Positions 43,051 through 51,565 of a stretch of DNA of 64,000 bases are shown in pieces; position 1 is the first letter of the stretch, and each line of letters begins with the position of its first letter. The position numbers and the translations under genes were made by a program. This DNA comes from JBFMDN01 sp040753915 (lineage in GTDB: Bacteria > Desulfobacterota > Desulfomonilia > Desulfomonilales > Desulfomonilaceae), in assembly GCA_040753915.1 (NCBI GenBank), contig JBFMDN010000023.1:1-64000 (forward strand), given 5' to 3'. Below the pieces are notes generated by a model that saw only the letters and a list, made by a program, of their open reading frames with translations, had not been told where the DNA came from and did not search any database.

Positions 43051-43572
43051 GTGGAGACTTCAGGGACACCTCCATGGAAGCAATTCCTTAAGGAAAAACC
43101 GTGTGTGGGATCGCCAGAATTCGGCCTGCTACTTCGCATCGGCATGCCAGACGCCGGAGCTTTTGCCAGTAACCTATCCAAAGAATACAAGAAAACGCCG
43201 GCTCTTCAAGAACCCTTAGGGAAAAAAAGACTGCAGCTTGCCGTGGTAGACGCCTCGAGAAGTGGCATAAGCACCCTGATTGATGCCCTGCCTGGACAGG
43301 TGGTACTACCCGCTGCAGTTGAAGCCTTAAGGTGTCGAAACTTTTATGGCTCCGGTCTAGCCCTGAATGAAAATGTCAGACGCATTTTTCAGCGGTACGG
43401 TTGGGGAACTGATCCATGCTACGTTCGTGGCATTGCTGCCCGGTGGGGTACGATTCGGGCAAGGTACTCTTTGAGCCACAACAGTGAAGAGAATGCTGCG
43501 CACCGTGTGGCAGACTTGGTGTCGCCACAAGCGGCTAAGGAGAGTCTGTGGGGAAAATTCAAGGGGGGCTGA
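43051..43572 (+). CDS. Hypothetical protein behind the fluoride riboswitch
   Basis: 173 residues from a GTG start with AGGGGA 6-7 nt upstream. It is soluble, with no membrane segments, so it is not CrcB/Fluc or a CLC-F antiporter. Visible pieces are RLQLAVVDASRSGISTLIDALPGQVVLPAAVEAL and NVRRIFQRYGWGTDP. I recognise no family. Codon use is mixed, so it may be a decayed gene or a non-coding leader. Position makes it the first gene that could be controlled by the riboswitch, 83 bp after the terminator. Confidence 0.4.
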   Translation: METSGTPPWKQFLKEKPCVGSPEFGLLLRIGMPDAGAFASNLSKEYKKTPALQEPLGKKRLQLAVVDASRSGISTLIDALPGQVVLPAAVEALRCRNFYGSGLALNENVRRIFQRYGWGTDPCYVRGIAARWGTIRARYSLSHNSEENAAHRVADLVSPQAAKESLWGKFKGG

Positions 43573-43689
43573 CCGAGCATTGTTTCAATTGCGTATTAAC
43601 TGCTTGTGTTACACCCCCATGCAACACGGCCAATGGTACCCTGGAAGACTTGGGCCAAGGAGTGCCGCGGCATAAAGGAGCTTGCACCA

Positions 43690-44127
43690 ATGAGTGGAAA
43701 CCATATTCGAGGGATTTCGGCGACCCTGTCGCTTCTTGATGAGAACCTCTGCGAGTTTGAACAATGGGCGAACGGCCATGAGGTCAGATCGGTGCTTTAC
43801 GAAGTACGAAACACTCTGTCGGGTGTTCAGCGGCAAGAGATAGCGAAGCGTGTGGCCAAGATGCAGAGGTTGCTGAGAGAGGTACGAGACGCATTGAGTC
43901 TTGAGGGAACGGTTCGTTCAGTTGACCGTATGATCGTTGCGTCATGTGCTATCCAGTGGTCGTCCCTCGTGGAGCTCGAGAGCAACCGTCTCCGGAGATA
44001 TGGAGAGGTGCCCCCTACGCTCGCCCAATACCTTGATCCAGTATTAACGGTATTGGATGATGATCTCCGCGCCATTTCCAAGACAGTACTCCAATCCGAA
44101 CGGCGCCTATCCCTGGAGCCTGAATAG
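43690..44127 (+). CDS. Helical hypothetical protein near the MutS-like pair
   Basis: 145 residues from the ATG at 43690 with AAGGAG upstream. The sequence looks all-helical and soluble: LLDENLCEFEQWANGHEVRSVLYEVRNTLSGVQRQEIAKRVAKMQRLLREVRDAL, then VLDDDLRAISKTVLQSERRL. Heptad-like leucine spacing suggests a coiled coil or helical bundle. No family recognised. It lies between the riboswitch and the MutS-like genes on the same strand, separated from the latter by 509 bp. Confidence 0.5.
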   Translation: MSGNHIRGISATLSLLDENLCEFEQWANGHEVRSVLYEVRNTLSGVQRQEIAKRVAKMQRLLREVRDALSLEGTVRSVDRMIVASCAIQWSSLVELESNRLRRYGEVPPTLAQYLDPVLTVLDDDLRAISKTVLQSERRLSLEPE

Positions 44128-44636
44128 CAACGTGGAGATATCTTGGAACGCAGTGGGCATTCGGCGATCGTCTTCAGCGACTAATGCTTTTGACGTGGAC
44201 CTTTCAACGTCGACCATGATCTCCGTATCTCCGGTAGAAAGACGTAACGGTGCCATGAAAGAGACCGTACGCGGACAGTGGCACGATAAACAAAAGCAGA
44301 GAGTTTCGGAAGCCGCAATTGAAAGCAAGGACCCGCAGACCCTTGCGGCGGCCCCAGCGTGGGGCAGCGTCTTGGCAAACCCACGAAATGCCACTATGCC
44401 TCGAAAGTTGAGAGCAACGATGGTGTCAAACGAGAAGTCCGAGCATAGATCATGCCCATGCCCCCCTGGTATCGGGCCCGGCATTGAGCTGTCGTACGTG
44501 CCGCGTCTCGTGGCCTTGCGTGGGCAGCGGGGCGCGGTCTCGTCGACAATCGCCACCCGTCAGGGGCAATATGTCAAGTGAGGCCGGGAAACAGGAATGC
44601 CGTTTGGGGCATGAGGAAAGGATTAGCGGTATTGCC
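44128..44636. other. Gap before the MutS-like pair
   Basis: Open frames exist on both strands (44057-44581 plus, 44107-44556 minus) but neither shows a family pattern. No terminator is evident, so transcription from the riboswitch could pass through. Confidence 0.45.
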
Positions 44637-46169
44637 ATGAGTTTTCGTAGCATACTGTTTGAGAGGGCCGAAGACGGCACAAGGGAGCAGCCCATTGTAG
44701 CCCCTCCCTTCTTTGTCGACCTAAATCTGGATCAAATCATAGATGCCATCACGGCTCCCCGGCAGGAATATAATCTCAAACCATATTATTACCTTCCTCT
44801 GAATGATGCCGACGAGATCAATTATCGGCAGGAAATAGCTCAGGACCTTGAAAACGACGATTTGTGGGACGGCGTAACATCTTTTTCGACAAAGATGAGT
44901 ACAATGCGCCGATATCTCGCGCTAATAGACAACCTCTACTATAGGTACCATAAACAAGGATGGTTCGTTGAGGCCGTAGAGATATACTGCCGCGCCGTTA
45001 CCGGCCTGGCTAGGGATCTGGACCTTGCGCACCTGAGATCGCGAGGATTCCTGAGCTTCCGCGAATACATCAGGAGCTATAAGAATTCCCAGGGCTTTGC
45101 GGCGCTACTGGCAGACACCAAGAAGCTCAAGGACGATCTAGCAACCATCAGGTATTGCGTACACATAAAAGATAACGCAGTAAGAGTCCGTCGATATGAG
45201 TCTGAAATCGATTACAGTTTGGATGTGGAGAAAACGTTCGCAAAATTTGGACAAGGCAAGAAAGAGTCTCCTGCACGACACCCCATCAGGGCAGGCATGA
45301 ACCATGTTGAGGCCCAAGTGCTGGAATTGGTAGCCAAATTATTCCCCGATATATTTCGTGCTCTCGATGATTACTGTGCAAAATACCAGGGGTATGTTGA
45401 CGAAACGATAGCAGTTTTTGACCGGCAGATACAATTCTATGTAGCTTATCTCGAGTATGCTGCAAAACTAAAACAAGTTGGCTTGAGATTCTGTTACCCA
45501 GAGGTTTCGCCCACAGACAAGGAAGTCTACGATTATGAAGGGTTCGATTTAGCCCTTGCCCATAGGCTCGTGCGCGAAAAGTTGCCTGTTGTCAGCAATG
45601 ATTTTGAGCTGAAGGACAAGGAGCGAATCATTGTAGTATCTGGCCCCAATCAAGGCGGAAAAACGACGTTCGCCCGCACTTTTGGTCAATTGCATTATTT
45701 GGCCAGCTTGGGTTGCCCGGTTCCCGGCAGGAAGGCACGACTCTTTCTCTTCGACCAAATCTTTACGCACTTTGAAAGAGAAGAAGATATAAAGAACCAG
45801 CGAGGCAAACTTCAAGATGACCTTGTCAGGATCTACGAGATTCTGAAGGAGGCCACTGCGCGTAGCATCATCATAATAAATGAAATTTTCTCCTCTACGA
45901 CTTTCAGAGACGCCGTATTTCTGGGTACGGAAATTCTGAGGCGAATAATTCAACTGGATTCGCTCGGTATTTGCGTGACGTTCATCGATGAATTGGCTTC
46001 CTTGGGTGACCAAACCGTGAGCATGGTCAGCACCGTTGTTCCTGAAAACCCTATGATGAGAACATTCAAGATTGTGAGAAGGCCTGCCGACGGCCTGTCG
46101 TACGCCATTTCCATAGCGGAAAAATATTACCTTACGTACGACCGTCTAAGGGAGCGGATCAAGTCATGA
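44637..46169 (+). CDS. MutS-like ATPase, first of a pair
   Basis: 510 residues, much shorter than MutS: only a helical core and the C-terminal ABC-type ATPase remain, without mismatch-recognition domain I. Walker A is VSGPNQGGKTTFARTFGQ. The Walker B equivalent reads ARSIIIINEIFSSTTFRDAV, with Asn in place of the Asp before the catalytic Glu. It probably works as a heterodimer with the next gene product, whose start overlaps this stop (ATGA, 46166-46169). Start at 44637 gives MSFRSILFE, which fits such proteins; the ribosome binding site is distant (AGGAAAGG 15 nt away), and 44571 is an alternative. A role in DNA repair is only inferred from the superfamily. Confidence 0.8.
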   Translation: MSFRSILFERAEDGTREQPIVAPPFFVDLNLDQIIDAITAPRQEYNLKPYYYLPLNDADEINYRQEIAQDLENDDLWDGVTSFSTKMSTMRRYLALIDNLYYRYHKQGWFVEAVEIYCRAVTGLARDLDLAHLRSRGFLSFREYIRSYKNSQGFAALLADTKKLKDDLATIRYCVHIKDNAVRVRRYESEIDYSLDVEKTFAKFGQGKKESPARHPIRAGMNHVEAQVLELVAKLFPDIFRALDDYCAKYQGYVDETIAVFDRQIQFYVAYLEYAAKLKQVGLRFCYPEVSPTDKEVYDYEGFDLALAHRLVREKLPVVSNDFELKDKERIIVVSGPNQGGKTTFARTFGQLHYLASLGCPVPGRKARLFLFDQIFTHFEREEDIKNQRGKLQDDLVRIYEILKEATARSIIIINEIFSSTTFRDAVFLGTEILRRIIQLDSLGICVTFIDELASLGDQTVSMVSTVVPENPMMRTFKIVRRPADGLSYAISIAEKYYLTYDRLRERIKS

Positions 46170-47665
46170 AGGCTTTTCTTACGTATCGCGACCACGATTT
46201 TGACTTACAGTGTGATTTACCGGGCGACGCGCAGGCTCTGGTCCAAGACCTGGCTCTGAACACTCTATTCAGCGCTATGGCAGGCGATGATGACTTTATC
46301 TTTGACGTGGCAAAGGTCGCCGTCCTGTCCGGTTCGGAGGATATTGACACGATTTTGTACAGGCAGGGTGTCCTCAGGGACTGCCTGAAAAACCCGGCCG
46401 TGGCGAGAGAGATCTACGGGATTACAATCCAAGCGCGTGAGAATAAGAGAAAGCATTGGATGGGCATCTTTACCAAACGCCCTGCCGGTATCCTGTATGA
46501 GGCCAGAGTAATGATGCAAATGTTTGTGGGGCTGCTTGGAAAATTGAGAGATGTCGCGCGGAAACATTCCGGTAAATTCGAGTCGGATGGGTTTCGGACT
46601 TTTTTCGCAATGATCGAGAAAGAGCTTGATGATGATTACTTCTGCAGTATCCAAGCTCATCTAAAAGAACTAAAGTTTGGCAACGGAGTTTTGATAAGCG
46701 CAGAATTGGGAAGGGGTAATGAAGGTACCAATTATGTACTCCGTAAGCCGCAGGACAAAGGAACGAACTGGCTTGCACGAATCTTTGCAAGAAACCAGAG
46801 AGGCTACGTCTTCCATATTGCTGAGCGTGATGAGGCCGGAGCCATGGCCCTGGAAGAATTGAGGGACAGGGGGATCGCTCTGGTTGCTGATGCTGTGGCG
46901 CAGGCTGCAGATCATATAGACTCCTTCTTCAATATGTTGAGGACCGAATTGGCTTTCTACATCGGCTGCTTGAACCTATCTGAACGACTCGCTCAACTTG
47001 GGATGCCTATAAGTTTTCCAGTTCCGGTTGATTCTAGCCAACGGAGATATTCATGCCAAGGATTGTACGATGTGTGTCTGGCTTTGAACAATAAGGGAAA
47101 GATTGTGGGCAACGATGTTAACGCCGATAACAAGGTGCTGGTTATCATCACAGGGGCGAACCAGGGAGGCAAATCGACCTTTCTGAGAAGCGTGGGATTG
47201 GCCCAATTAATGATGGAATCTGGCATGTTCGTGCCGGCTGAGGCGTTCAGCGCCAATATCTGTGACGGCGTCTTCACGCATTACAAAAGGCAAGAAGACG
47301 TTACCATGAAGAGCGGCAAACTCGATGAAGAACTGGGCAGAATGAGCGAGATCGTGGAAATGATGACGTCGAAATCACTAGTGCTCTTCAATGAATCGTT
47401 TGCCGCCACGAATGACAGAGAGGGCTCGGAGATTGCAAGGCAGATCATTAAAGCGTTGGTGGAAAAGGGCATCAAAGTCTTCTTCGTAACGCATTTATAC
47501 GAATTTGCCCATAGCTTTTATGAACAGAGTTCGGACAGCACCATTTTCTTACTGGCTGAACGGCAAGCGGACGGTGGACGGACCTACAGATTGGTTGAGG
47601 GAGAGCCATTACAGACCAGTTATGGGCGAGATCTGTACGATCAGATATTCGGAGTGAGAGGGTGA
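46166..47665 (+). CDS. MutS-like ATPase, second of a pair
   Basis: 499 residues, related to its upstream neighbour. A helical core (residues 1-310, with EARVMMQMFVGLLGKLRDVARKHSG) precedes the ATPase: Walker A ITGANQGGKSTFLRSVGLAQLMMESGMFVPAEAF, a signature-like region EDVTMKSGKLDEELGRMSEIV, Walker B SLVLFNESFAATNDREGSEIA and FVTHLYEFAHSF. As in the partner, Asn replaces the Asp of the usual DE, so chemistry may be altered. Mismatch-recognition domain I is missing. The overlap of start and stop argues for equimolar production and a complex. Confidence 0.82.
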   Translation: MKAFLTYRDHDFDLQCDLPGDAQALVQDLALNTLFSAMAGDDDFIFDVAKVAVLSGSEDIDTILYRQGVLRDCLKNPAVAREIYGITIQARENKRKHWMGIFTKRPAGILYEARVMMQMFVGLLGKLRDVARKHSGKFESDGFRTFFAMIEKELDDDYFCSIQAHLKELKFGNGVLISAELGRGNEGTNYVLRKPQDKGTNWLARIFARNQRGYVFHIAERDEAGAMALEELRDRGIALVADAVAQAADHIDSFFNMLRTELAFYIGCLNLSERLAQLGMPISFPVPVDSSQRRYSCQGLYDVCLALNNKGKIVGNDVNADNKVLVIITGANQGGKSTFLRSVGLAQLMMESGMFVPAEAFSANICDGVFTHYKRQEDVTMKSGKLDEELGRMSEIVEMMTSKSLVLFNESFAATNDREGSEIARQIIKALVEKGIKVFFVTHLYEFAHSFYEQSSDSTIFLLAERQADGGRTYRLVEGEPLQTSYGRDLYDQIFGVRG

Positions 47666-47699
47666 CATCGTGCGGAAAGATTCTTCAAGGATCAAGGAT

Positions 47700-47880
47700 G
47701 CCTGCCCTGAGATTCATTGTGGTGTTGGGCCTGGTGAGCTTTCTTGCGATTTCACACATGAAGGCGCCCGGAGCATTGCAGGGGTCGTTATTGGCGGTCT
47801 CGGCGCCAGTGGGACCAGAGTGGGGGGGCGGCAGGGTTGGGAGAGCCGGCGGGGTACGTCCTGCGCCTCGAGACCGTCCA
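47700..47880 (+). pseudogene. Decayed 5' fragment of an MFS transporter
   Basis: Three consecutive pieces in different frames match the start of the intact MFS protein at 48657: LRFIVVLGLVSFLAI (like TFVILIGVVSLFSDL), then DFTHEGARSIAGVVIGGLGASGT (like DLTYEGARSVTGPFLATLGASGT), then GEPAGYVLRL (like GELVGYGLRL). Frameshifts separate the pieces and nothing further is recognisable. It is a degenerate partial duplicate, or the remains of an earlier copy, directly behind the MutS-like pair. Confidence 0.65.
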
Positions 47881-48220
47881 AGTACACCGTTTCATGAATG
47901 TGGTTTCGTATTTGGGTAGGGCCTGCTTTCCGACCCGCCCTTGCATCTGCTGCTCCGGTAGCTCTACTGCAACGATCAACGCTCCCGCTGCAGTGGGCGC
48001 GGGTGTCAAACCTGCCCTCCATTAAAACAGCCTCCGAACCCGCTTTTCTTGTAAAGAGAGCTGTTTCCCAAATACGCAACCATACTTGTGAGATCCTCTG
48101 ATTAGCGCTCATTTGCTAATTGGACGCCCAAGGAGATTTCAGTGAAGGGATCAGAGAGATCCGGCTAAGGTCCGTTCGGAATTGCCGCAGCTTTCGTGTT
48201 AATTGATCCCCGCGGGAGTA

Positions 48221-48281
48221 TGTAACGAAGGTTACACTATTTGCTTGACAAACTCAATCAGGTATGTAACTCTTATTACAT
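48221..48281. promoter_or_regulatory. Twin dyad operators around a -35 box
   Basis: TGTAACGAAGGTTACA (48221-48236) and TGTAACTCTTATTACA (48265-48280) are two near-identical dyads (TGTAAC-N4-(G/A)TTACA) whose centres are 44 bp apart, about four helical turns. TTGACA (48245-48250) lies between them, and the second dyad would cover the -10 region. The half-sites ATGTAA/TTACAT recall PadR-type boxes, but the regulator is unknown. They precede the PiT fragment and the MFS-ChrB genes. Confidence 0.6.
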
Positions 48282-48310
48282 GATAGATCTCTGCGGGCAG
48301 GAGAAGTGTC

Positions 48311-48583
48311 ATGGATATGCTGACCCGAGCAATGGTCATCTCCGGCCTCTTTCTCGGCTGGACCATCGGCTCACACTACAAGGGCAGCACCATGGGAATG
48401 GTCTACGGTTCGGGAATCATCAAGAGTCCGACATCCACCACTATTCCGATCGCGCTCTTGGCTTTTCTCGGTGCCATAGTCGAGAGCCGGAACGGGGTCG
48501 CATCCGTGGGCACCGGAATCAACAGAGAAGAAGACATGACACTCCCACGTGTTCGCCTTGCCATCGAAAAGGAAGCCGGGTAG
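48311..48583 (+). pseudogene. Truncated PiT-family phosphate permease
   Basis: 90 residues: FLGWTIGSHYKGSTMGMVYGSGIIKSP and IPIALLAFLGAIVESRNGVASVGTGI follow the first two membrane segments of PiT-type permeases (WNIGANDVANAMGTSVGSG... FLGA...G). A full member has more than 300 residues and a second repeat, both absent here. It has its own promoter region and CAGGAG before the ATG, so a short product might be made, but transport is unlikely. It precedes the MFS gene on the same strand. Confidence 0.5.
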
Positions 48584-48656
48584 GCTGCTGAGCGGATTTC
48601 TGACTCTATGAGTCTCCCCACAGTGGCCGTTCCCGCGATGGAGATTAGAGGTGTTG

Positions 48657-49859
48657 ATGAAAAATCAATTACAAGTCGTAAGGGAATCGTGTGACATTTC
48701 CGCTCCGACAGCAACCACGTTCGTCATTTTGATCGGCGTAGTAAGTCTATTCTCCGATCTTACATACGAAGGTGCTCGAAGCGTTACGGGACCATTCCTG
48801 GCCACCCTTGGCGCGAGCGGAACTGTCGTAGGAGTTGTTGCCGGTCTGGGAGAGCTCGTTGGTTATGGTCTGCGGCTGGTCTCCGGCTATTTCGCTGATA
48901 AGACCCAGAGGTACTGGGCCATCGTCTTTCTCGGGTACGGGTTAAATCTGCTGGCGGTCCCACTCCTTGCCCTGGCGGGCCATTGGGAAATCGCGGCCGT
49001 CTTGATGGTCGCTGAGCGCATGGGCAAGGCCATACGGACGCCCGCTCGCGATGTGATGTTGGCATGTGCGTCGGACAGCATCGGGCGAGGGTGGGGATTC
49101 GGTTTGCATGAAGCCCTGGACCAGATCGGCGCTATTCTCGGTCCGTTGGTGGTGGCTGCAGTTTTCTACTCACAAGGAACCTACGAAGCCGGTTTCGCGG
49201 TGCTCCTCATCCCTGCGCTCATCGCGTTGAGCGTGTTGTATACCGCATCCAGACTGTATCCGCGGCCTCGTGACCTGGAATCCGCGGCGATTAAGGTGGC
49301 GAGCAAAGGGTTCACACGGTCGTTTTGGCTGTATATCGCAGCCATCGGATGCGTTGCCGCAGGATACGCAGATTTTCCCCTCGTGGCATATCACTTTAAG
49401 AAGATGGCTTCGGTCCCCGAGCACTGGATACCAATCTTCTACGCTGTCGCCATGGGGGTGGACGCCATTGCTGCGCTCATTTTCGGCCGTGTGTTCGATC
49501 GCATAGGGTTTCCTGTGCTGGTCGTTGCGGTTCTGTTGTCATCGCTCTTTGCGCCTCTCGTGTTCATGGGCGGCTTTCAACTTGGCCTGGTTGGGATGGC
49601 TCTGTGGGGAATCGGGATGGGGGCCCAGGAATCCATCATGCGGGCCGCCATTGCGGAAGTCGTGCCAACGAATCGATTGGGCTTGGCGTTTGGACTGTTC
49701 AATACCGTTTATGGTGCAGCGTGGTTCATAGGCAGCGCATTCATGGGAATCTTGTACGATGTTTCCGTGAACGCACTCGTGTTCTTTTCTGTGGCAGCTC
49801 AACTGGCCGCGGTGCCGGTCATTGTGTGGTCCCGAAGCAAGGCCAAGTGGAGAGACTGA
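48657..49859 (+). CDS. MFS efflux transporter
   Basis: 400 residues with about 12 membrane segments. The N-terminal half has SDLTYEGARSVTGPFLATLGASGTVVGVVAGLGELVGYGLRLVSGYFADKTQRYW, the MFS loop 2-3 motif (GYFADKTQRYW), and a later AERMGKAIRTPARDVMLACASD. The substrate is not known. It is followed by a ChrB-N protein 53 bp later; MFS/ChrB pairs are familiar in metal or oxyanion resistance loci. I start at ATG 48657; GTG and TTG codons just upstream are also possible. It lies behind the twin operators. Confidence 0.88.
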   Translation: MKNQLQVVRESCDISAPTATTFVILIGVVSLFSDLTYEGARSVTGPFLATLGASGTVVGVVAGLGELVGYGLRLVSGYFADKTQRYWAIVFLGYGLNLLAVPLLALAGHWEIAAVLMVAERMGKAIRTPARDVMLACASDSIGRGWGFGLHEALDQIGAILGPLVVAAVFYSQGTYEAGFAVLLIPALIALSVLYTASRLYPRPRDLESAAIKVASKGFTRSFWLYIAAIGCVAAGYADFPLVAYHFKKMASVPEHWIPIFYAVAMGVDAIAALIFGRVFDRIGFPVLVVAVLLSSLFAPLVFMGGFQLGLVGMALWGIGMGAQESIMRAAIAEVVPTNRLGLAFGLFNTVYGAAWFIGSAFMGILYDVSVNALVFFSVAAQLAAVPVIVWSRSKAKWRD

Positions 49860-49912
49860 CGTTCCTGGATTACAGTGTTGACGCGTCGGATCTGACGTGT
49901 AACATTGGTTAT

Positions 49913-50491
49913 ATGAAGTGGTTGTTTTTCTCATATACGTTGCCGTCGCGACCGTCTCGCAAGCGTGTTCACACGTGGCGGCACCTGAAGAAGCTAGGAG
50001 CCGTGAGCGCTCAGTCCGTGTGGGTGCTGCCGCATTCCAACGAACGGCTGAGAGAGCTTCAAAAGCTCGCCAAGGATATAGAGGGATGGAAAGGAGAGGC
50101 ACTTCTTATCGAAGGGAAACTCTTGGACAGAGACCAGGAAGAGCGCGTCAAGAGTGCATTTGCAGCCTCCAGAGATGAAGAATATCGAGAGATTATAGGT
50201 AAATGCGAAGACTATGCCAAAGAGATTCAGTTTGAAATCGACCGGCAGAATTTTATTTTTGCTGAGGTTGAGGAAAACGAAGAGGAACTAGATAAGCTCA
50301 AGAATTGGCAAAAAAAAGTGGAGAAACGGGACATCGTGGAGGCGCCCCTGCGCAGGGTGGCAGCAGAAAAAATAAGAGCATGCGAAACGTTGTTTCAGGA
50401 CTTTGCTCAAAGAGTTTACGAGCATAGCCAACTCAAAGAGCAAGAAAGGAGGAAGGCAAGCAACAAAGACGAATCTTCGCCAAGAGAGTGA
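49913..50491 (+). CDS. ChrB N-terminal-domain protein
   Basis: 192 residues. The first 95 match the ChrB N-terminal domain of chromate-resistance operons: WLFFSYTLPSRPSRKRVHTWRHLKKLGAVSAQSVWVLPHSNE, then EGEALLIEGKLLDRDQEERVKSAFAASRDEEYREII (one residue changed from the actual GWKGEALLIEG context). The C-terminal half is a long charged coiled-coil region. ChrB proteins are often chromate-sensing regulators, but the C-terminal ChrB domain is missing here. Upstream TTGACG and TAACAT at about 49878-49904 might be a promoter, which would leave almost no leader. The longer frame into the MFS gene is spurious. Confidence 0.7.
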   Translation: MKWLFFSYTLPSRPSRKRVHTWRHLKKLGAVSAQSVWVLPHSNERLRELQKLAKDIEGWKGEALLIEGKLLDRDQEERVKSAFAASRDEEYREIIGKCEDYAKEIQFEIDRQNFIFAEVEENEEELDKLKNWQKKVEKRDIVEAPLRRVAAEKIRACETLFQDFAQRVYEHSQLKEQERRKASNKDESSPRE

Positions 50492-50653
50492 GGGCAACGG
50501 CTTCTGGCGGAATCAACGGGATGGGCGGACGCCTTCTGAAGAAAGGACAATCCTATGATTATCCACAACGCGGACCGCTTCAGGGACCTGAACCCATCAG
50601 CGGAGAAGGAGATCCTTGAACAAATGGTCCGCACTCCCTTTGCTCGCCGGCAG

Positions 50654-51514
50654 TCACAGGCCTCCGTTGAACCGGAACGGCGCCGAGCCTCGGAAGCAGT
50701 CGGGTCGCGGTGAGAAATCTTTTTCTATCATCGCGTACGCGCTGTGATTGTGGATTGACTCGAAATTCTCCGCCTCAATGCGATACCACGGAAAATTGTC
50801 TTTCTCGCGCAGCCGCGAAAGCGCAGAGCGGACGACGTCTTCCACAAACATGGGGTTATCGTACGCCCTTTCAGTCACGAATTTTTCGTCCGGCCTCTTG
50901 AGGAGGGAGTAGATTTCGGAGCTGACCGAAGACTCTACGATCTCGATGATATCTTCAAGCCAGAAAAATTTCTTGAACCTGAGCTGGACTCGGACGATGC
51001 CTCGCTGGTTGTGAGCTCCGTATTCCGAAATCTCCTTCGAGCAGGGACACACGGTGGTCACGGGCACCTCCACTCCCACGATCAGGTCGAACCGATCAGA
51101 GAGCGAGCCGCGCATGAAACAGGTGTAGGACATGAGCCCCGGCGTGCCGCTCACGGGGGCGAGCTTCTCGATGAAGTACGGGAACTCCACGTTCATGTGG
51201 GCGCTTTCAGCGTTGAGACGGGATTTTATCTTCTGACAAATATCCTCGAATTTTTCCATCGAGATCTCGCCGCGAAACTCGTTGAGGACCTCGATGAAAC
51301 GACTCATGTGCGTGCCCTTGAAATCGTGGGGAAGATTGACGAACAGATCGAAGAGCCCCACGGTGTGTTGGCGCTTCTTCTGGCGGTCCTTCACCGTAAT
51401 GGGATATCGCAATCCTTTCACTCCGACCTTGTCGATGGGAATCTTTCGCCCATCGGGCAGGCTCTGTACGTCTGGAATCACTGAGTACTCCACGTTTCTA
51501 TTCCGCCTGATCAT
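50654..51514 (-). CDS. folE2: GTP cyclohydrolase FolE2
   Basis: Converts GTP to 7,8-dihydroneopterin triphosphate for folate and queuosine. 286 residues from the ATG at 51514 with GAAGG upstream; a TTG at 51535 is the alternative. The family signature VEVPVTTVCPCSKEISEYGAHNQRG contains the metal-binding Cys and the catalytic region. NVEFPYFIEKLAPVSGTPGLMSY and YDNPMFVEDVVR are also typical. FolE2 can use metals other than zinc. The queD gene precedes it by 51 bp, which supports a queuosine/preQ0 role. Confidence 0.94.
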   Translation of the reverse strand: MIRRNRNVEYSVIPDVQSLPDGRKIPIDKVGVKGLRYPITVKDRQKKRQHTVGLFDLFVNLPHDFKGTHMSRFIEVLNEFRGEISMEKFEDICQKIKSRLNAESAHMNVEFPYFIEKLAPVSGTPGLMSYTCFMRGSLSDRFDLIVGVEVPVTTVCPCSKEISEYGAHNQRGIVRVQLRFKKFFWLEDIIEIVESSVSSEIYSLLKRPDEKFVTERAYDNPMFVEDVVRSALSRLREKDNFPWYRIEAENFESIHNHSAYAMIEKDFSPRPDCFRGSAPFRFNGGL

Positions 51515-51565
51515 GATTTCGAAACCTTCGTACAAACGCTGGGGGAGTTTTTCGGAACGTGCGAC

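Noticed and set aside
43051..43572. Possibility that the first gene behind the riboswitch is CrcB/Fluc
   Set aside because: The protein has no membrane segments and none of the CrcB motifs; other frames show none either.
44107..44556. Minus-strand frame before the MutS-like pair
   Set aside because: It overlaps a plus-strand frame of similar length, has no family likeness and no good start signal.
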